A stretch of 28,086 nucleotides of DNA from TMED14 sp038145075 (lineage in GTDB: Bacteria; Bacteroidota; Bacteroidia; Flavobacteriales; Schleiferiaceae), in contig JAYQOY010000017.1 of assembly GCA_038145075.1 (NCBI GenBank), positions 1 to 28,086 of the forward strand, in the 5' to 3' direction. Below, piece after piece: positions 1-7,878 of this stretch. Position numbers and translations under genes: made by a program. Position 1 is the first letter of the stretch. Every line of letters begins with the position of its first letter. Below the pieces are notes generated by a model that did not search any database, had not been told where the DNA came from, and saw nothing but the letters and a program-made list of their open reading frames with translations.

Positions 1-155
1 GCGAAAAGGCTACAGCGCGAAGCGCGTGCTTTCTAGCTTTAGGGCGCAGCCCGAGCTTCCTAGCTCTCTAGCCACAGCGCGAAGCGCGTGCTCCTTTACC
101 CGTTTGCACCGCCGAGAAGACGACTAGCCCTGATTTCGGGTCGCAAATTGGCCCC
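1..155. repeat. Repeat-rich intergenic edge with CTAG octamers and GC hairpin modules
   Basis: No convincing gene is visible before dprA. Two identical 19-bp copies lie at 12-30 and 74-92; each contains the module 14-30 / 76-92, which starts AGCGCG and ends GTGCT and can form an imperfect hairpin. Between them, 41-58 is an 18-bp sequence (AGGGCGCAGCCCGAGCTT) found again, identical, at 11778-11795. CTAG occurs at 33, 60 and 68, the last two exactly 8 bp apart. The segment therefore belongs to the same repeat family as the 11.7-kb gap. The upstream gene, if any, lies outside the window. Confidence 0.75.
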
Positions 156-1226
156 ATGAATCGAGAACATTACGCATTGACGTTGCATCTGGCCCATGGC
201 ATTGGGCCTAAGCGAGCTCGAGCTATTATGGAGGCCTACCCGGATGCAGAGACCTTGTTTAAGGAAACTCCCGAAAATGCTCCGCCTAATTGGCCCAGCC
301 AGATGGTCTGGCGAGAGCTCCAGCAAGAAGCGAGTAAAATATTAGAACGGCACGAAGCAAGCAATATTCAAAGTTTGAGTGTATTCCACCCAAGCTATCC
401 AGAAGCCCTAAAAAACATCCCAGATGCTCCTGTCATTCTATTCGTAAAGGGCACCTACAGCCCGTCTAATGCGCGGCGACTCGCGGTGGTTGGAACTCGG
501 GGTCCAACACCCATGGGTATTGAAACGACGCGTACCCTCGTTGAAGGCCTAGCTCCTTATGGCTGCACCATTGTGAGCGGTTTGGCCCGAGGGATTGACG
601 CTCAAGCCCATCGAAGTGCCCTACACCTAGGACTGCCTACTTGGGCAGTGCTTGCGCATGGTCTGCACACTATTCACCCAAAAGAAAACCAGTTTTTGGC
701 AGAGCAAATGCTGGGGGCTGGCGGTGCCTGGTTCAGCGAATGGCCCTTAGGAACTGCACCCACTCCAGGCGCTTACCCACGTAGAAACCGGATCATCGCC
801 GGCCTCACCCAAGGCACCTTGGTGATAGAGGCCGCTATTAAATCCGGGGCTGGCATCACTGCACATCTTGCCCACCAATACGATCGCGGGGTTTATGCGG
901 TACCTGGACGATTAAGTGATTTGCGAAGTCAAGGCTGTTTGGATCTCTTGCAGCGTCAAGTAGCGCACCTTGTTCTTCATCCACAGCATATCGCGGAGGA
1001 TTTGGGGTGGTCGCAGCCGCAGAAAGTCGATGCCATACCAAGTTGGCCGGAAACCCACCAAAAAATCTGGTCTGTGTTGGCTGAAGGCCCCATGCGCTTG
1101 GGAGCCATTACCGAGCACACCCATATAGGCCCCGAAAAATGCTTGCATGCATTAGCGGAAATGATGTGGGTGGGTGACATCCGCGCTACACACGGATGGT
1201 ATGCCCGCGATGGCCCTATGGCTTAA
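156..1226 (+). CDS. dprA: DNA-processing protein DprA (Smf family)
   Basis: DprA loads RecA on incoming single-stranded DNA during natural transformation; in non-competent bacteria its role is less clear. The 356-residue product has the expected order. An N-terminal helix-hairpin-helix-like segment with GIGPKRA comes at about 15-21. A Rossmann-type core follows, with VVGTRGP at 111-117, SGLARGID at 141-148, PRRNRIIAGL at 208-217 and AIKSGAGITA at 227-236 (the usual form is KSGSLITA). A C-terminal winged-helix-like region lies at about 300-356. Length fits the family. The ATG at 156 gives a full N-terminus, and no better start is seen. The stop overlaps the stop of the convergent acidic-protein gene inside one TTAA. 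Codon use is less C-ending than in genes further right. Confidence 0.95.
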   Translation: MNREHYALTLHLAHGIGPKRARAIMEAYPDAETLFKETPENAPPNWPSQMVWRELQQEASKILERHEASNIQSLSVFHPSYPEALKNIPDAPVILFVKGTYSPSNARRLAVVGTRGPTPMGIETTRTLVEGLAPYGCTIVSGLARGIDAQAHRSALHLGLPTWAVLAHGLHTIHPKENQFLAEQMLGAGGAWFSEWPLGTAPTPGAYPRRNRIIAGLTQGTLVIEAAIKSGAGITAHLAHQYDRGVYAVPGRLSDLRSQGCLDLLQRQVAHLVLHPQHIAEDLGWSQPQKVDAIPSWPETHQKIWSVLAEGPMRLGAITEHTHIGPEKCLHALAEMMWVGDIRATHGWYARDGPMA

Positions 1227-1528
1227 TCCTCGTCTTCTTCGACAGCCTCGGCATCGGGAGCTGCATCGTCATCGCTCACGTCCTCTTGGTCGTCATCGTC
1301 TTCTAAGAATGCCGCTGCTTTCCGTTCGAGTTCGACCGAAATTTTAAACAGGTATTTGGTCGTTTCCGTCTCCAAAGGGATGGTTCGGACGGTCTTTCCT
1401 TCACTGTTTTTGTAGACAATCATGTCATCTGGATCAAATCCCTCAGGGTATTTATCCGTGAGAATCTGCAGCTGTTCTGCAGTAATGTTTTTATAATCAA
1501 CGATTAAACGCTGCTTTTCCATGGTCAT
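1223..1528 (-). CDS. Small acidic conserved protein of unknown function
   Basis: This 101-residue protein has a folded-looking N-terminal part (about 1-70, with RLIVDYKN near the start and a YPEGFDPDDM segment) and an extremely acidic tail of Asp and Glu from about residue 75. Small proteins of this form are, from memory, common in Bacteroidota and sometimes carry doubtful names; no function is assigned here. Its start is one base after the stop of the DHS-like gene (TAAAATG), so the two are probably translationally coupled in the polyamine operon. A second in-frame ATG at 1522 gives a start of MEKQRLIVDYKN and is equally plausible. It is convergent with dprA and overlaps it by 4 bp. Confidence 0.8.
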   Translation of the reverse strand: MTMEKQRLIVDYKNITAEQLQILTDKYPEGFDPDDMIVYKNSEGKTVRTIPLETETTKYLFKISVELERKAAAFLEDDDDQEDVSDDDAAPDAEAVEEDED

Positions 1529-1529
1529 T

Positions 1530-2525
1530 TTACCATTTGAGTACCCAAGCGAAAATAAGCGGAGCGACGATAGTTGCGTCAGACTCTACAATAAATTTTG
1601 GCGTATCGGCATCCAATTTGCCCCACGTGATCTTTTCGTTGGGCACGGCACCCGAATACGAACCATAGGAAGTGGTCGAATCCGAGATCTGACAGAAGTA
1701 GCCCCAGAAGGGGATATCCTCCATTTCCATGTCTTGGTAGAGCATGGGAACCACACAGATTGGGAAGTCACCGGCGATGCCACCACCAATCTGGAAAAAT
1801 CCAACGCTCGGAGCCTCTGGGTTCTGTGGATTGCGGCAGTTTTTCACATACCAGTCCGCCAAGTACGCCATGTATTCAATGCCCGATTTCATGGTGCTCG
1901 CTTGGAGTTCATTTTTGATGCAGTAACTCGCAAATATGTTGCCCATGGTACTGTCTTCCCAGCCTGGAACGATGATGGGTAAGTTGCGCTCCGCAGCGGC
2001 GAGCATCCAAGAATTCGCAGGATCTACGGCCTCGTCATATTCCGCCGCAAATTCTGGGAGGCGAATCATTTGGTACATGTACTCGTGTGGGAAGTAACGC
2101 TCCCCCTTCGCCTCGGCGCGAGACCAACATCCATGAATGTGGTGCTGAAGCTTGCGGAAAGCTTCCTCTTCAGGAATACAGGTGTCGGTTACACGATTCA
2201 GTCCTGCATCTAAGAGTTCGCGTTCGTCCTGTGGCGTTAAATCGCGGTAGTTGGGAACACGCTTGTAGTGGCTGTGCGCTACCAGGTTCATCAGGTCCTC
2301 TTCCAGGTTTGCCCCCGTGCACGAAATGATGTCAATCTTTCCCTGACGGATCATCTCGGCCAAGGAGCGGCCAAGTTCAGCCGTAGACATCGCACCTGCC
2401 AAGGTCACCATCATTTTGCCCCCTGCAGTGAGGTGGGCCTCGTAGCCTTTAGCTGCATCCATTAGGGCAGCAGCGTTGAAGTGCTTATAGTGGGAGTCAA
2501 TGAAGTGCGAGATGGGTCCGCGCAT
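1530..2525 (-). CDS. Deoxyhypusine synthase-like protein (probable polyamine-forming aminobutyl transferase)
   Basis: The 331-residue product is a bacterial member of the deoxyhypusine synthase family, close in length to the roughly 370-residue eukaryotic enzyme. Visible family features are the NAD-site-like TGANLEEDLMN at about 70-80, the segment PGWEDSTMGNIF in the middle, and GSYSGAVPNEKITWGKL near the end. Lys303 in that last motif aligns with the lysine that forms the enzyme-substrate imine in DHS. Bacteria lack eIF5A, so the substrate is presumably a free amine such as putrescine, spermidine or agmatine; that is inference. It lies 66 bp downstream of the arginine decarboxylase gene on the same strand, which supports a polyamine role. 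The intervening gap is an 8-bp repeat tract. The exact product cannot be read from sequence. Confidence 0.88.
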   Translation of the reverse strand: MRGPISHFIDSHYKHFNAAALMDAAKGYEAHLTAGGKMMVTLAGAMSTAELGRSLAEMIRQGKIDIISCTGANLEEDLMNLVAHSHYKRVPNYRDLTPQDERELLDAGLNRVTDTCIPEEEAFRKLQHHIHGCWSRAEAKGERYFPHEYMYQMIRLPEFAAEYDEAVDPANSWMLAAAERNLPIIVPGWEDSTMGNIFASYCIKNELQASTMKSGIEYMAYLADWYVKNCRNPQNPEAPSVGFFQIGGGIAGDFPICVVPMLYQDMEMEDIPFWGYFCQISDSTTSYGSYSGAVPNEKITWGKLDADTPKFIVESDATIVAPLIFAWVLKW

Positions 2526-2590
2526 GGGTTCTAAGGGTAAAAGGGTAAAAGGGTGAAAGAGTCGAAGGGTTGAAGGGTTGAAGGGTGTAA
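2526..2590. repeat. GGGTNNAA octamer tandem repeat (plus-strand G-rich)
   Basis: GGG triplets begin at 2526, 2535, 2543, 2551, 2567, 2575 and 2583. All but the first interval are 8 bp or 16 bp, and the missing triplet in the 16-bp step is GAG at 2559, so the period is kept. Units read GGGTAAAA, GGGTGAAA and GGGTTGAA. The G-rich strand could form a G-quadruplex (three-G tracts, loops of 5 nt). The tract fills the whole gap between the arginine decarboxylase stop and the DHS-like start; in the mRNA it is C-rich. Confidence 0.85.
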
Positions 2591-2591
2591 G

Positions 2592-3995
2592 TTAATACCC
2601 CAAGATCTTTAGCATGCTTTTGTACGACTGTTCTTTGGCGAATAGGCGTGTGTTCCAGTCTCCGGTTTCATCGCGGTAGATGACCACGTGTTTAGGGGCG
2701 GGAATCAAACAGTGCTGAAGGCCTCCATAGCCGGAGATGCTCTCTTGGTAAGCTCCCGTATTAAAGAAGCCAATGTATTGCGTGGGATTATCTTCTTTGA
2801 GTTTTGGCAAGAAGATGGCGTTAGAATGCTGCTCAGAGTTGTAGTAATCGTCTGAATCACAGGTCAATCCACCGAGGAGTACACGTTCGTACTGACTTTC
2901 CCAGTTGTTGATGGCCAACATGATAAAACGCTTGTTGATGGCCCAGGCATCCGGAAGGGTGGTCATAAAGCTCGAGTCAATCATGTACCACTTCTCACGG
3001 TCGTTTTGCTTTTTCTCGCCCATGATGGAATAGAAGGTTGCGCCGCTTTCGCCCACGGTGAAGCTTCCAAACTCGGTGAAGATGTGCGGTTCGGGTATTC
3101 CAGCTTGATCGCATTGACGCTTTATCTGTGCAATGATCTCTTCCGCCAAGTACTCGTAGTCGTATTGGAACGATAGGCTGTTCTTGATAGGGAAGCCTCC
3201 GCCAATGTTCAAGGAGTCCAGCGTTGGGCAAACTTTCTTCAACTGGATGTAGACATTTACACACTTGAGAAGTTCGTTCCAATAGTATGCGGTATCGTTG
3301 ATGCCGGTGTTGATGAAAAAGTGAAGCATCTTAAGCTCGACGTTTTCTTGATCCATCAAGTAATTCTTGTACATCGGAAGTACATCCTTGTAGGAGATGC
3401 CTAGGCGCGAGGTGTAGAACTCAAACTTGGGTTCTTCTTCTGCCGCGATGCGTATGCCCACTCGGACCGGGCCTTTGCCCTTCTGAACCTGCTCCATGAG
3501 CATGGGAAGCTCCTCCTTATTGTCCATCACTGGAATCACATTGGTCCAGCCTTCATTGATGAGGCGCGCAATGTTCTCCAAGTACTGGGCACGTTTGTAG
3601 CCGTTGCAAACCACAAATTGATTCTTGTTGATTTTGCCTTCCTCTTCGAGGGCTTCAATCAAGTTGATATCAAAGGCGGAAGACGTCTCCAGGTGGATAT
3701 TGTTCTTCAATGCTTCCTCCATGACGAACTGGAAGTGGGAACTCTTGGTGCAATAACAGTAGTGGTAGTCCCCCTGGTAATCCACTTTGGCCATCGCCAC
3801 GTTGAACATGCGCTTGGCGCGCTGAATGTTTTGCGTGATTTTGGGCAAATAGGTCACCTTCAAAGGCGTGCCGTATTGCTTGATCAATTCCATTAAAGGA
3901 ATGTCATGCCAATGCAGTTGATCGTCTTCCACAAAGAACTCTTCCTGTGGAAAGTCAAATGTCTGCTCGATTAGATCTACGTACTTGTTTTTCAT
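2592..3995 (-). CDS. speA: Biosynthetic arginine decarboxylase (PLP, alanine-racemase fold)
   Basis: This enzyme converts arginine to agmatine and CO2, the first step of polyamine synthesis by the agmatine route. The product from the ATG at 3995 has 467 residues. Lys84 in YCTKSSHF is the probable PLP lysine. A TEFGSFTVGESG segment fits the phosphate-binding loop region. Cys379 in GLTCDSDD is the catalytic-cysteine motif of the C-terminal domain. An upstream in-frame ATG at 4061 would add 22 residues, but the best -7 promoter box (4019-4026) lies between the two, so the shorter start is chosen. It is first in an operon with the DHS-like gene and the acidic protein. No agmatinase or N-carbamoylputrescine gene is found in this window. 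Confidence 0.9.
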   Translation of the reverse strand: MKNKYVDLIEQTFDFPQEEFFVEDDQLHWHDIPLMELIKQYGTPLKVTYLPKITQNIQRAKRMFNVAMAKVDYQGDYHYCYCTKSSHFQFVMEEALKNNIHLETSSAFDINLIEALEEEGKINKNQFVVCNGYKRAQYLENIARLINEGWTNVIPVMDNKEELPMLMEQVQKGKGPVRVGIRIAAEEEPKFEFYTSRLGISYKDVLPMYKNYLMDQENVELKMLHFFINTGINDTAYYWNELLKCVNVYIQLKKVCPTLDSLNIGGGFPIKNSLSFQYDYEYLAEEIIAQIKRQCDQAGIPEPHIFTEFGSFTVGESGATFYSIMGEKKQNDREKWYMIDSSFMTTLPDAWAINKRFIMLAINNWESQYERVLLGGLTCDSDDYYNSEQHSNAIFLPKLKEDNPTQYIGFFNTGAYQESISGYGGLQHCLIPAPKHVVIYRDETGDWNTRLFAKEQSYKSMLKILGY

Positions 3996-4018
3996 CGGGT
4001 TGCGTTTAACAAGGGCTG

Positions 4019-4026
4019 CAAATGTA
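4019..4026 (-). promoter_or_regulatory. Predicted -7 box of arginine decarboxylase promoter
   Basis: The minus strand reads TACATTTG, a full match to the Bacteroidota TAnnTTTG box. 23 nt separate it from the ATG at 3995. No clear TTG element is seen at the usual upstream spacing. It supports the 3995 start over the one at 4061. Confidence 0.55.
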
Positions 4027-4061
4027 ATCCGACTGAGACGGATGGCCCACCATTTACACAA

Positions 4062-4074
4062 CCAACTCAGTTGG
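4062..4074. promoter_or_regulatory. 13-bp perfect palindrome upstream of speA promoter
   Basis: CCAACT and AGTTGG flank a single central C. It lies about 36 bp upstream of the speA -7 box, a typical place for a regulator site. No regulator is identified. Confidence 0.35.
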
Positions 4075-4149
4075 ATTTATGCATCAAAAGAAAGAAATTT
4101 ACTTTTGAAAATACTTAACTATTTGATATATAGCAATTTAAGAATAATT

Positions 4150-4177
4150 GGAGTTCGCAGTCCTTGCATGCAACTCC
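4150..4177. promoter_or_regulatory. Inverted repeat GGAGTT...AACTCC with inner palindrome
   Basis: Arms GGAGTT (4150-4155) and AACTCC (4172-4177) enclose 16 bp that include the 10-bp perfect palindrome TTGCATGCAA (4164-4173). It could be an operator or a hairpin in a transcript; the sequence does not decide. Confidence 0.3.
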
Positions 4178-4414
4178 TTTAAACCCTTTTAAAAGCACAC
4201 ATCCGTCTGCGTTACATTCTTGATTTTGCATGGTTTTACGGAAATCTGCCTGGAGTATGCCCTTGAAAAAGGTAAAAAATGCCCAAAACAACCTTACCAG
4301 AGCCTTTCAAGTCCATTCTTTTTACCCCACCTTCACCGCGTTACACTCATTTCGGTATATAATTTGTTAAGTATACCTAAATTCACCTCTTAAACGTACA
4401 AACGCCTATACCCC

Positions 4415-5899
4415 ATGTTCGATCAAATACGCCAAAGCATTCCGTCTTCTATTGTTGTTTTCCTCGTCGCGCTTCCCTTGTGTTTGGGGATTGCATTAGG
4501 GTCTGGGGCGCCCTTGATTTCTGGAATTATTGCCGGCGTTGTTGGGGGTGTTGTCGTTGGCGCTATTAGTGGTTCGCATTTGAGTGTTTCAGGGCCTGCT
4601 GCAGGTCTGATTGCTATTGTTATTGTGGCTATTACCGATTTGGGTGGATTTGACACGTTTCTTCTGGCGGTTTTCTTAGCTGGACTCTTTCAAGTTGCTT
4701 TTGGCTTCATGCGCCTCGGAATTATTGGGCACTACATCCCTAATACCGTCATTAAAGGCATGATGGCCGCCATCGGATTGATCCTTATCCTCAAACAGAT
4801 TCCGCACTTGGTGGGCTACGACGTGGATTTCATGGGGGACGAGGGCTTCTGGCAGCGCGCCAATGAAAACACCTTCAGTGCTGTTCAACACGCGATGGGT
4901 GCTTTCACATTTGGTCCCACCATCGTAGGGTTTTTCAGCCTTCTTGTTCTCATTGCTACTCAAGCGCTTGGCTATGCACGCTTTGGGATTTCCAAATTCC
5001 TTCCAGCCCCTTTGCTCGTCGTCATTGCAGGGACTGCTTTGGGCTACGGTTTGGGCCAAATCACCCCCGAATGGGCCATTCTCGCCGAACATAGCGTCCA
5101 GCTTCCCAATTGGAAAGAAGGCTTGACCTCCCCAAATTTTTCGGCATTTGGCAACCTAGATGTTTGGGTTGTTGCCCTCACCATTGCGGTCATTGCAAGT
5201 ATTGAAACCCTCCTATGCATTGAAGCCGCCGACAAAATGGATCCTTTAAAGCGCGTCACACCCACCAACCGGGAGCTTATCGCCCAAGGGGTAGGCAACA
5301 GTGTTTCGGGACTGATTGGCGGCTTGCCCATTACGTCTGTCATCGTTCGGACCTCTGCCAATGCGCAAATGGGCGCGAAGCACAAATCGAGCGCCATCCT
5401 GCACGGTATCATCTTGGCGGTAGCAGTAATTGCCATTACGCCTATACTGAACCGAATTCCACTTGCCGTTCTGGCCGCCATCCTGATTATGACTGGCTAT
5501 AAGCTGGTCAGCCCTACGGTCATCCGAACCATTGTCGCCAAAGGCTATACGCAGTGGGTGCCCTTTGCCATTACCGTGGTGGCCATTTTGCTCACCGATT
5601 TGCTCAAAGGCATTGCGCTGGGCCTCGTGGTGAGTTTGATTTTCATTGCCATCACCGACTTCAAAACCAACATCGCTTACGACGAAAAAGACGGGGCCTT
5701 TACGTTTTCGTTCCGTCGTGTCGTCACGTATTTGAGCAAGGGGCTATTAAAGGAACGCCTAGAGCGCATTCCTGAAGGAGCGACCTTGACCTTGGACTTT
5801 GGGCAATGTGAATTTTTGGATGCTGACATCGAAGAGGTTATCGAAGATTTCAAGAAGCATTCGGGCTATAAAAAGATCACAGTCCGGGAAATCCGTTAA
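4415..5899 (+). CDS. SulP family anion transporter with shortened STAS domain
   Basis: The 494-residue membrane protein is a SulP (SLC26-like) transporter, probably moving bicarbonate or sulfate. Its N-terminus (IRQSIPSSIVVFLVALPLCLG) leads straight into the first helix. The signature SGPAAGLIAI follows at about 60-69, and there are about 10-14 hydrophobic segments up to about residue 420. The C-terminal STAS part is short: it keeps the beta-strand TLTLDFGQCEFLDADIEE and ends soon after, whereas full STAS domains are near 100 residues. No carbonic anhydrase gene lies beside it to favour bicarbonate, so the substrate is left open. The first few hundred bases are rich in T-ending codons, unlike the later part. 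Confidence 0.88.
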   Translation: MFDQIRQSIPSSIVVFLVALPLCLGIALGSGAPLISGIIAGVVGGVVVGAISGSHLSVSGPAAGLIAIVIVAITDLGGFDTFLLAVFLAGLFQVAFGFMRLGIIGHYIPNTVIKGMMAAIGLILILKQIPHLVGYDVDFMGDEGFWQRANENTFSAVQHAMGAFTFGPTIVGFFSLLVLIATQALGYARFGISKFLPAPLLVVIAGTALGYGLGQITPEWAILAEHSVQLPNWKEGLTSPNFSAFGNLDVWVVALTIAVIASIETLLCIEAADKMDPLKRVTPTNRELIAQGVGNSVSGLIGGLPITSVIVRTSANAQMGAKHKSSAILHGIILAVAVIAITPILNRIPLAVLAAILIMTGYKLVSPTVIRTIVAKGYTQWVPFAITVVAILLTDLLKGIALGLVVSLIFIAITDFKTNIAYDEKDGAFTFSFRRVVTYLSKGLLKERLERIPEGATLTLDFGQCEFLDADIEEVIEDFKKHSGYKKITVREIR

Positions 5900-5918
5900 A
5901 ATTCAAGGAGTTCGGGGA

Positions 5919-5933
5919 TTTATCCGGGATAAA
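5919..5933. promoter_or_regulatory. 15-bp palindrome overlapping the typA promoter
   Basis: TTTATCC and GGATAAA form perfect arms around a single G. The site ends 5 bp before the typA -7 box and covers the position of a -33 element, as expected for a repressor operator. The site could instead form a weak hairpin behind SulP, but no T-run follows. Confidence 0.4.
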
Positions 5934-5938
5934 GGGAG

Positions 5939-5946
5939 TACTTTTG
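5939..5946 (+). promoter_or_regulatory. Predicted -7 box of typA promoter
   Basis: TACTTTTG matches TAnnTTTG fully, and 37 nt separate it from the typA ATG. The predicted transcript start is near 5950. Confidence 0.5.
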
Positions 5947-5983
5947 CGCCGCCAAACTGAAGGCGACTTTTGACTCCATTCTC

Positions 5984-7759
5984 ATGACCCCTATTCGGAA
6001 CATTGCGATTATCGCACACGTTGACCACGGAAAGACCACCCTGGTAGACAAGATTTTACACTACTGCCAACTCTTCCGCAGCAACCAGGAAACGGGGGAA
6101 TTGATTCTGGACAACAACGATTTGGAGCGTGAGCGCGGTATCACCATTCTCGCCAAGAATGTCAGCGTTCGGTACAAGGACGTTAAGATCAACATCATTG
6201 ACACCCCAGGCCACGCCGACTTTGGCGGTGAGGTCGAGCGCGTTTTGAACATGGCCGACGGCGTATTGCTGCTGGTCGACGCCTTTGAAGGCCCCATGCC
6301 CCAAACCCGCTTCGTACTTCAGAAGGCCTTGCAAATGGGCCTCAAGCCCATCGTCGTCGTCAACAAGGTCGACAAGCCAAACTGCGATCCCGAAGCGGCG
6401 CACGAAGCCGTATTTGACCTTATGTTCTCCTTGGACGCCACGGAGGAGCAGCTCGACTTCCCTTGCGTATACGGTTCGGCCAAGCAGAATTGGATGAGCT
6501 ACGACTTTAAGCAGCCCACGGATACCATCGAGCCCTTGATGGACATGGTGTTGAAGCACGTTCCAGAGGCCGTTTCCTTGGAGGGAACGCCCCAGTTGCT
6601 CATTACGTCTTTGGACTATTCTTCCTATACGGGCCGAATGGCCATCGGTCGCCTGCACCGCGGCACTTTGAAGGAAAACCAACCCGTGTGCGTAGTCAAG
6701 CGCGACGGCACGGTGACCAAATCCCGCATCAAAGAACTGTACGTCTTTGACGGCCTGGGTCGTACCCGCGTGGAGACTGTAAAAGCTGGCGAAATCTGCG
6801 CCTTCAACGGGGTAGAAGGATTTGAGATTGGCGATACCGTAGCCGACTACGAAAACCCCGAAGCACTTCCCCCCATTGCCATCGACGAGCCCACCATGAG
6901 CATGGTGTTCACGATTAACGACTCCCCCTTCTTTGGCAAGGAGGGCAAGTTTGTGACCTCTCGCCACCTGAAGGATCGCTTGGAAAAGGAATTGGAAAAG
7001 AACTTGGCGCTCCGCGTAGAGGCTACCGACTCTGCCGATACCTTCCGCGTGTTTGGCCGAGGCGTGTTGCACCTTTCGGTCCTGATCGAAACCATGCGCC
7101 GCGAAGGCTACGAATTGCAAATCGGCAATCCCCAGGTCATCATCAAGGAAATCGATGGCGTCAAATGTGAGCCTGTTGAGGAACTCGTGATCGACTTGCC
7201 CGAATCTATGAGCGGCACCGCCGTTGAAATGGCGACCCTCCGCAAGGGCGAAATGCTCAACATGGTCCCCAAAGGCGAGCGCATGATCTTGACCTTCCAC
7301 ATTCCTTCCCGCGGTTTGATTGGCTTGCGCAACGCCTTGCTGACCTCCACGGCTGGTGAGGCCATCATGAACCACCGCTTCTTGGAGTTCCAGCCCCTCA
7401 AAGGCGACTTGCCCAAGCGCACCAGCGGTTCCCTCGTTTCCATGGAGCAGGGCACCGCCATCGCTTACTCCATCGACCGCCTCCAAGACCGCGGCCGCTT
7501 CTTCATCGAACCCGGTGAAGAAATCTACGCAGGCCAAATCACCGGCGAGCACACGCGTGGTTCCGACTTGGAAGTCAACCTGACCAAGGGTAAGAAGCTC
7601 ACGAACGTTCGTGCATCCGGCTCCGACGAGAAGATGCGTATCGCCCCGGCCATCAAGCTGCGTTTGGAAGAAGCCTTGGAATACATCCAGAGCGACGAGC
7701 TCGTGGAAGTGACTCCCAAGAGCCTTCGTCTGCGCAAGATGAAGGTGAAGAAGGCGTAA
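5984..7759 (+). CDS. typA: Ribosome-associated GTPase TypA/BipA
   Basis: TypA/BipA is an EF-G-like translational GTPase that binds the 70S ribosome and helps large-subunit assembly and stress growth. The 591-residue product is close to the E. coli length (about 607). The GTPase motifs are complete: AHVDHGKT at 11-18, ERGITI for switch I, DTPGHAD, NKVDK, and a final SAK. Domain II, the EF-G-like domains III and V, and the BipA-specific C-terminal part (GRFFIEPGEEIYAGQ and the Lys/Arg-rich end) follow in order. It has its own predicted promoter with a palindrome over it. Strong C-ending codon bias fits high expression. A 498-codon open frame on the opposite strand is a by-product of that bias. 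Confidence 0.97.
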   Translation: MTPIRNIAIIAHVDHGKTTLVDKILHYCQLFRSNQETGELILDNNDLERERGITILAKNVSVRYKDVKINIIDTPGHADFGGEVERVLNMADGVLLLVDAFEGPMPQTRFVLQKALQMGLKPIVVVNKVDKPNCDPEAAHEAVFDLMFSLDATEEQLDFPCVYGSAKQNWMSYDFKQPTDTIEPLMDMVLKHVPEAVSLEGTPQLLITSLDYSSYTGRMAIGRLHRGTLKENQPVCVVKRDGTVTKSRIKELYVFDGLGRTRVETVKAGEICAFNGVEGFEIGDTVADYENPEALPPIAIDEPTMSMVFTINDSPFFGKEGKFVTSRHLKDRLEKELEKNLALRVEATDSADTFRVFGRGVLHLSVLIETMRREGYELQIGNPQVIIKEIDGVKCEPVEELVIDLPESMSGTAVEMATLRKGEMLNMVPKGERMILTFHIPSRGLIGLRNALLTSTAGEAIMNHRFLEFQPLKGDLPKRTSGSLVSMEQGTAIAYSIDRLQDRGRFFIEPGEEIYAGQITGEHTRGSDLEVNLTKGKKLTNVRASGSDEKMRIAPAIKLRLEEALEYIQSDELVEVTPKSLRLRKMKVKKA

Positions 7760-7878
7760 ATCTCAGGTTAAAGGGTTAAAGGGTTTAAGGGAGATAGTGT
7801 TATAAATGCCCTTGAACTCTTAAACCCTTCTGCCCTTTTACCCTTCTGCCCTTCCCGGGATTTTCCTAATTTCCCTTC
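7760..7878. repeat. Opposed octamer repeat tracts between typA and the antiporter gene
   Basis: G tracts start at 7766 (GG), 7773, 7781 and 7789. C tracts start at 7809, 7825, 7833, 7841 and 7849. All intervals within each arm are 8 bp or, once, 16 bp for triplets (7 for the incomplete first). The orientation thus flips in the middle. GGGTTTAA (7781-7788) is complementary to TTAAACCC (7820-7827), with GGG/CCC pairing inside, so a transcript could fold into a hairpin and may act as the typA terminator. No gene or -7 box is seen. Confidence 0.8.

Larger units (their letters stand above)
3996..4414. promoter_or_regulatory. AT-rich divergent control region between arginine decarboxylase and SulP
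   Basis: This 419-bp gap separates two divergent genes and is clearly more AT-rich than its flanks. It holds the speA -7 box, the palindrome at 4062-4074 and the inverted repeat at 4150-4177. A TATATAATTTG stretch at 4356-4366 comes close to, but does not match, the TAnnTTTG box and could serve SulP. No gene is supported in it. Confidence 0.5.

Noticed and set aside
3996..4061. Longer arginine decarboxylase start at 4061
   Set aside because: It would place the TAnnTTTG promoter box inside the gene and adds 22 residues that do not look like the family N-terminus.
6056..7552. 498-codon open frame antisense to typA
   Set aside because: It lies wholly inside a highly conserved gene and arises from that gene's C-ending codon bias; the peptide has no recognisable domain or start signal.
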